Source: Candidatus Zixiibacteriota bacterium (lineage in GTDB: Bacteria > Zixibacteria > MSB-5A5 > JAABVY01). From it: a DNA stretch of 7,995 nucleotides. Position 1 is the stretch's first letter. Each line of letters opens with the position of its first letter. The notes below the pieces were generated by a model that saw only the letters and a list, made by a program, of their open reading frames with translations, was not told where the DNA came from and did no database searches. Shown here in pieces: positions 6,639 to 7,995 of the stretch. Location: positions 6,548 to 14,542 of the forward strand of contig JAABVY010000128.1 in NCBI GenBank assembly GCA_011777135.1. The letters are read 5' to 3'. The position numbers were made by a program, and so were the translations under genes.

Positions 6639-7805
6639 ATGCACAAATTACTTCCATTAAAAGAGCGAGAGCGCATAGCTCAGCAGTTTCCGGAATTGGA
6701 ACAGAAGACCTATCTTAATGCGGCCTCACTGGGGCCATGGCCAAAAGCTTCTCGCGAGGCCGTCAGGGAAATGATTGATGAATGGAGCGGGCTGTCCGAT
6801 CCTACTCCCAGAGTCTTCGATTACTGGCGCGAAACCAGGAAGGAACTGGGCCGCATGGTCAATGCTCATCCCGATCAGATCGGCTTTGCCTACAATACTT
6901 CGCATGGTCTCAGCCTGGCCGCGGCCGGAATCGATTTTAAGAAGGGGGATGAGATAATTCTATCCGATGTCGAGTTTCCGGCTAATACCTATCCCTGGAC
7001 TAATCTTCGTGAGAAGGGCGCGGAGGTCAAATTCATTGAGTCCACAAATCGGCATTTCGATATCGATATTTTCGAAAAGGCCATTACCAAAAAAACAAAA
7101 CTGTTTTCTATATCATATATCCAGTTTTTTAACGGCTACAGGAATGACATCCAGAAACTGGGCGAAATCTGCAAAGAACGAAATATTTTCTATATTGTAG
7201 ATGGTATTCAGGGTATGGGTAATGTGCCCATTAATGTTCAGGAATGCCATATCGATCTTCTGGCCTCCGGCGCTCACAAATGGCTGCTTTCGCCGGTTGG
7301 ATGCGGCTTTTTCTATCTTAGCAAAACCCCCAAAATCGAGGTCAAACAGGGTTTTGCGGGATGGTTCGGGGTTGATTGGAAACAGGATTGGACAAATTTG
7401 CTGAGGCATGACCTGAAACCCCGTAAGTCAGTGGAGCGCCTCGGCTTAAGCGCGATACCGTACCTCCAGATGTACGCTATGCGCAATTCCATCAAGCTCA
7501 TCAATTCAATTGGTGTGGAAAGAATCTATCGGCATAACCTTGCCCTGACTGACAGGCTGATTGATTACCTGGAAACCAGCAAATATTACAAGATTGCATC
7601 CAGCACAGAAATGCAGCACCGATCATCTATATTCTCTTTCACCTGTCCGGATCCCCGGAAATTGTATAAGTATCTGGTAGATAAGAGAATAATCTCTTCA
7701 TTTCGCGAGGGCTTAATCAGGATCTCGGTGGATTTTTACAATACTCCGGAGCAAATTCATGCTCTCCGCCAGGCTCTGCACGATTACTCCGGCTCTGCTA
7801 AGTAA
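6639..7805 (+). CDS. Class V aminotransferase-fold PLP enzyme (not a canonical cysteine desulfurase)
   Basis: The protein has 388 residues and is cytoplasmic, of fold-type I. Landmarks are the N-terminal YLNAASLGP (25-33), NTSHGLS (86-92) at the phosphate-binding position, SDVEFPANTYPW (109-120), the cofactor Asp and Gln in VDGIQG (D188, Q191), the Schiff-base Lys in SGAHKWLL (K214), and FREGLIRIS (355-363) with a carboxylate-binding-type Arg. Cysteine desulfurases of the SufS/NifS type carry a catalytic Cys in a mobile loop just before this last Arg segment; here that stretch (344-356) has none. Isopenicillin-N-epimerase-like, EgtE-like C-S lyase, kynureninase-like or other beta-eliminating roles fit the fold, and the substrate cannot be read. 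It is third in the plus-strand operon, 4 nt after the membrane-protein stop, without an SD. Sharing a locus with an SPT-like enzyme hints at amino-acid-derived lipid chemistry, but that is speculation. Confidence 0.85.
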   Translation: MHKLLPLKERERIAQQFPELEQKTYLNAASLGPWPKASREAVREMIDEWSGLSDPTPRVFDYWRETRKELGRMVNAHPDQIGFAYNTSHGLSLAAAGIDFKKGDEIILSDVEFPANTYPWTNLREKGAEVKFIESTNRHFDIDIFEKAITKKTKLFSISYIQFFNGYRNDIQKLGEICKERNIFYIVDGIQGMGNVPINVQECHIDLLASGAHKWLLSPVGCGFFYLSKTPKIEVKQGFAGWFGVDWKQDWTNLLRHDLKPRKSVERLGLSAIPYLQMYAMRNSIKLINSIGVERIYRHNLALTDRLIDYLETSKYYKIASSTEMQHRSSIFSFTCPDPRKLYKYLVDKRIISSFREGLIRISVDFYNTPEQIHALRQALHDYSGSAK

Positions 7806-7827
7806 CTATTTTGGTGGGATTTTCAGC

Positions 7828-7851
7828 AAATTTACTTCCAAAAATTTACTT
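7828..7851 (+). repeat. Tandem 10-bp direct repeat abutting a promoter
   Basis: AAATTTACTT occurs twice, at 7828-7837 and 7842-7851, with a 4-bp spacer (14-bp period). The second copy runs into the -35 box of the following promoter. Direct repeats in this position may bind a regulator, perhaps the product of the next gene. AT-richness makes chance identity possible. Confidence 0.4.
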
Positions 7852-7878
7852 GACAAGCGTATCATAGAGAGGTATATA
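7850..7878 (+). promoter_or_regulatory. Consensus sigma70-type promoter with a very short leader
   Basis: A perfect TTGACA (7850-7855), a 17-bp spacer and TATATA (7873-7878) form the best promoter match in the window. Transcription would start near 7885, only about 10 nt before the ATG at 7895 or 19 nt before the one at 7904. No clear terminator for the preceding class V gene was found between 7806 and 7850. Confidence 0.65.
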
Positions 7879-7894
7879 TTTTTTAAACCTGTCT

Positions 7895-7995
7895 ATGGAT
7901 TATATGGACGAGACTAAGTACGTAAAAGATTATTCAACTTTCGAGCAGGAATATGTGGAGCTGATTTACGCTCTGCAGAAGAAGCGTCCGGTGGC
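7895..7995 (+). CDS. N-terminus of a gene cut by the window edge, possibly a DtxR/MntR-type regulator
   Basis: From ATG at 7895 the frame stays open for 33 codons to the right edge. An alternative in-frame ATG is at 7904. Neither has a proper SD, and a consensus promoter ends 16 bp upstream, so the mRNA is nearly leaderless. The residues FEQEYVELIYALQKKRPV resemble the first helix and turn of DtxR/MntR metal-dependent winged-helix repressors, which typically begin with a pattern like EYLEAIY. The recognition helix and metal ligands lie beyond the window, so the family is a guess. Another winged-helix family, or an unrelated protein, is possible. That the segment is coding is supported by the promoter placement. 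Confidence 0.45.
   Translation, partial: MDYMDETKYVKDYSTFEQEYVELIYALQKKRPV

Noticed and set aside
6639..7805. Cysteine desulfurase (SufS/NifS) call for the class V enzyme
   Set aside because: No Cys in the C-terminal loop where the catalytic one should be, and no Fe-S assembly genes nearby.
7809..7843. TTTTGG/CCAAAA inverted repeat after the class V gene, as a terminator
   Set aside because: AT-rich six-base arms, a 23-nt loop and no T-run; it would be a poor terminator.

Overview
The window looks like bacterial chromosome of moderate GC from a Gram-negative lineage. Two things point, weakly, towards the FCB group or a neighbouring candidate phylum. The alpha-oxoamine synthase resembles the Bacteroidetes-type serine palmitoyltransferase, and several starts have no recognisable Shine-Dalgarno sequence. 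No rRNA, tRNA, CRISPR array or mobile element was seen, and I assign no species.

Layout. Bases 1-1598 (minus) hold most of an ABC-F translation-type ATPase whose C-terminus runs off the left edge. Its 250-bp upstream gap (1599-1848) carries a good sigma70-like promoter and a small GC-rich hairpin followed by a T-run, with no gene. Next come three minus-strand genes, listed from right to left in transcription order: a serine palmitoyltransferase-like PLP enzyme (3929-5140), a two-lobed GNAT-fold acyltransferase 8 nt behind it (2769-3920), and an exported MTA/SAH-nucleosidase-like protein (1849-2700, TTG start). A 69-bp divergent intergenic region (5141-5209) separates them from three tightly packed plus-strand genes: an extended SDR of the NAD-dependent epimerase/dehydratase type (5210-6211), a four-helix membrane protein of unknown family (6215-6634) and a class V aminotransferase-fold PLP enzyme (6639-7805). 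A consensus promoter at 7850-7878 then drives a gene cut by the right edge (7895 onward), whose N-terminus faintly resembles a DtxR/MntR-type winged-helix regulator.

How the genes may work together. The SPT-like enzyme, the GNAT protein and the divergent SDR match the three enzyme classes of the bacterial ceramide pathway described in Caulobacter: SPT, the GNAT-family bacterial ceramide synthase bCerS, and the SDR reductase CerR. In that scheme SPT condenses serine with an acyl thioester, the GNAT protein N-acylates the keto-sphingoid base, and the SDR reduces the ketone. The most interesting reading of the window is therefore a compact divergent sphingolipid/ceramide locus. Three unexplained partners ride with it: the small membrane protein, a class V PLP enzyme lacking the desulfurase cysteine, and an exported nucleosidase. 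Enzyme classes are read directly from sequence; the pathway assignment is inference from family resemblance and gene order.
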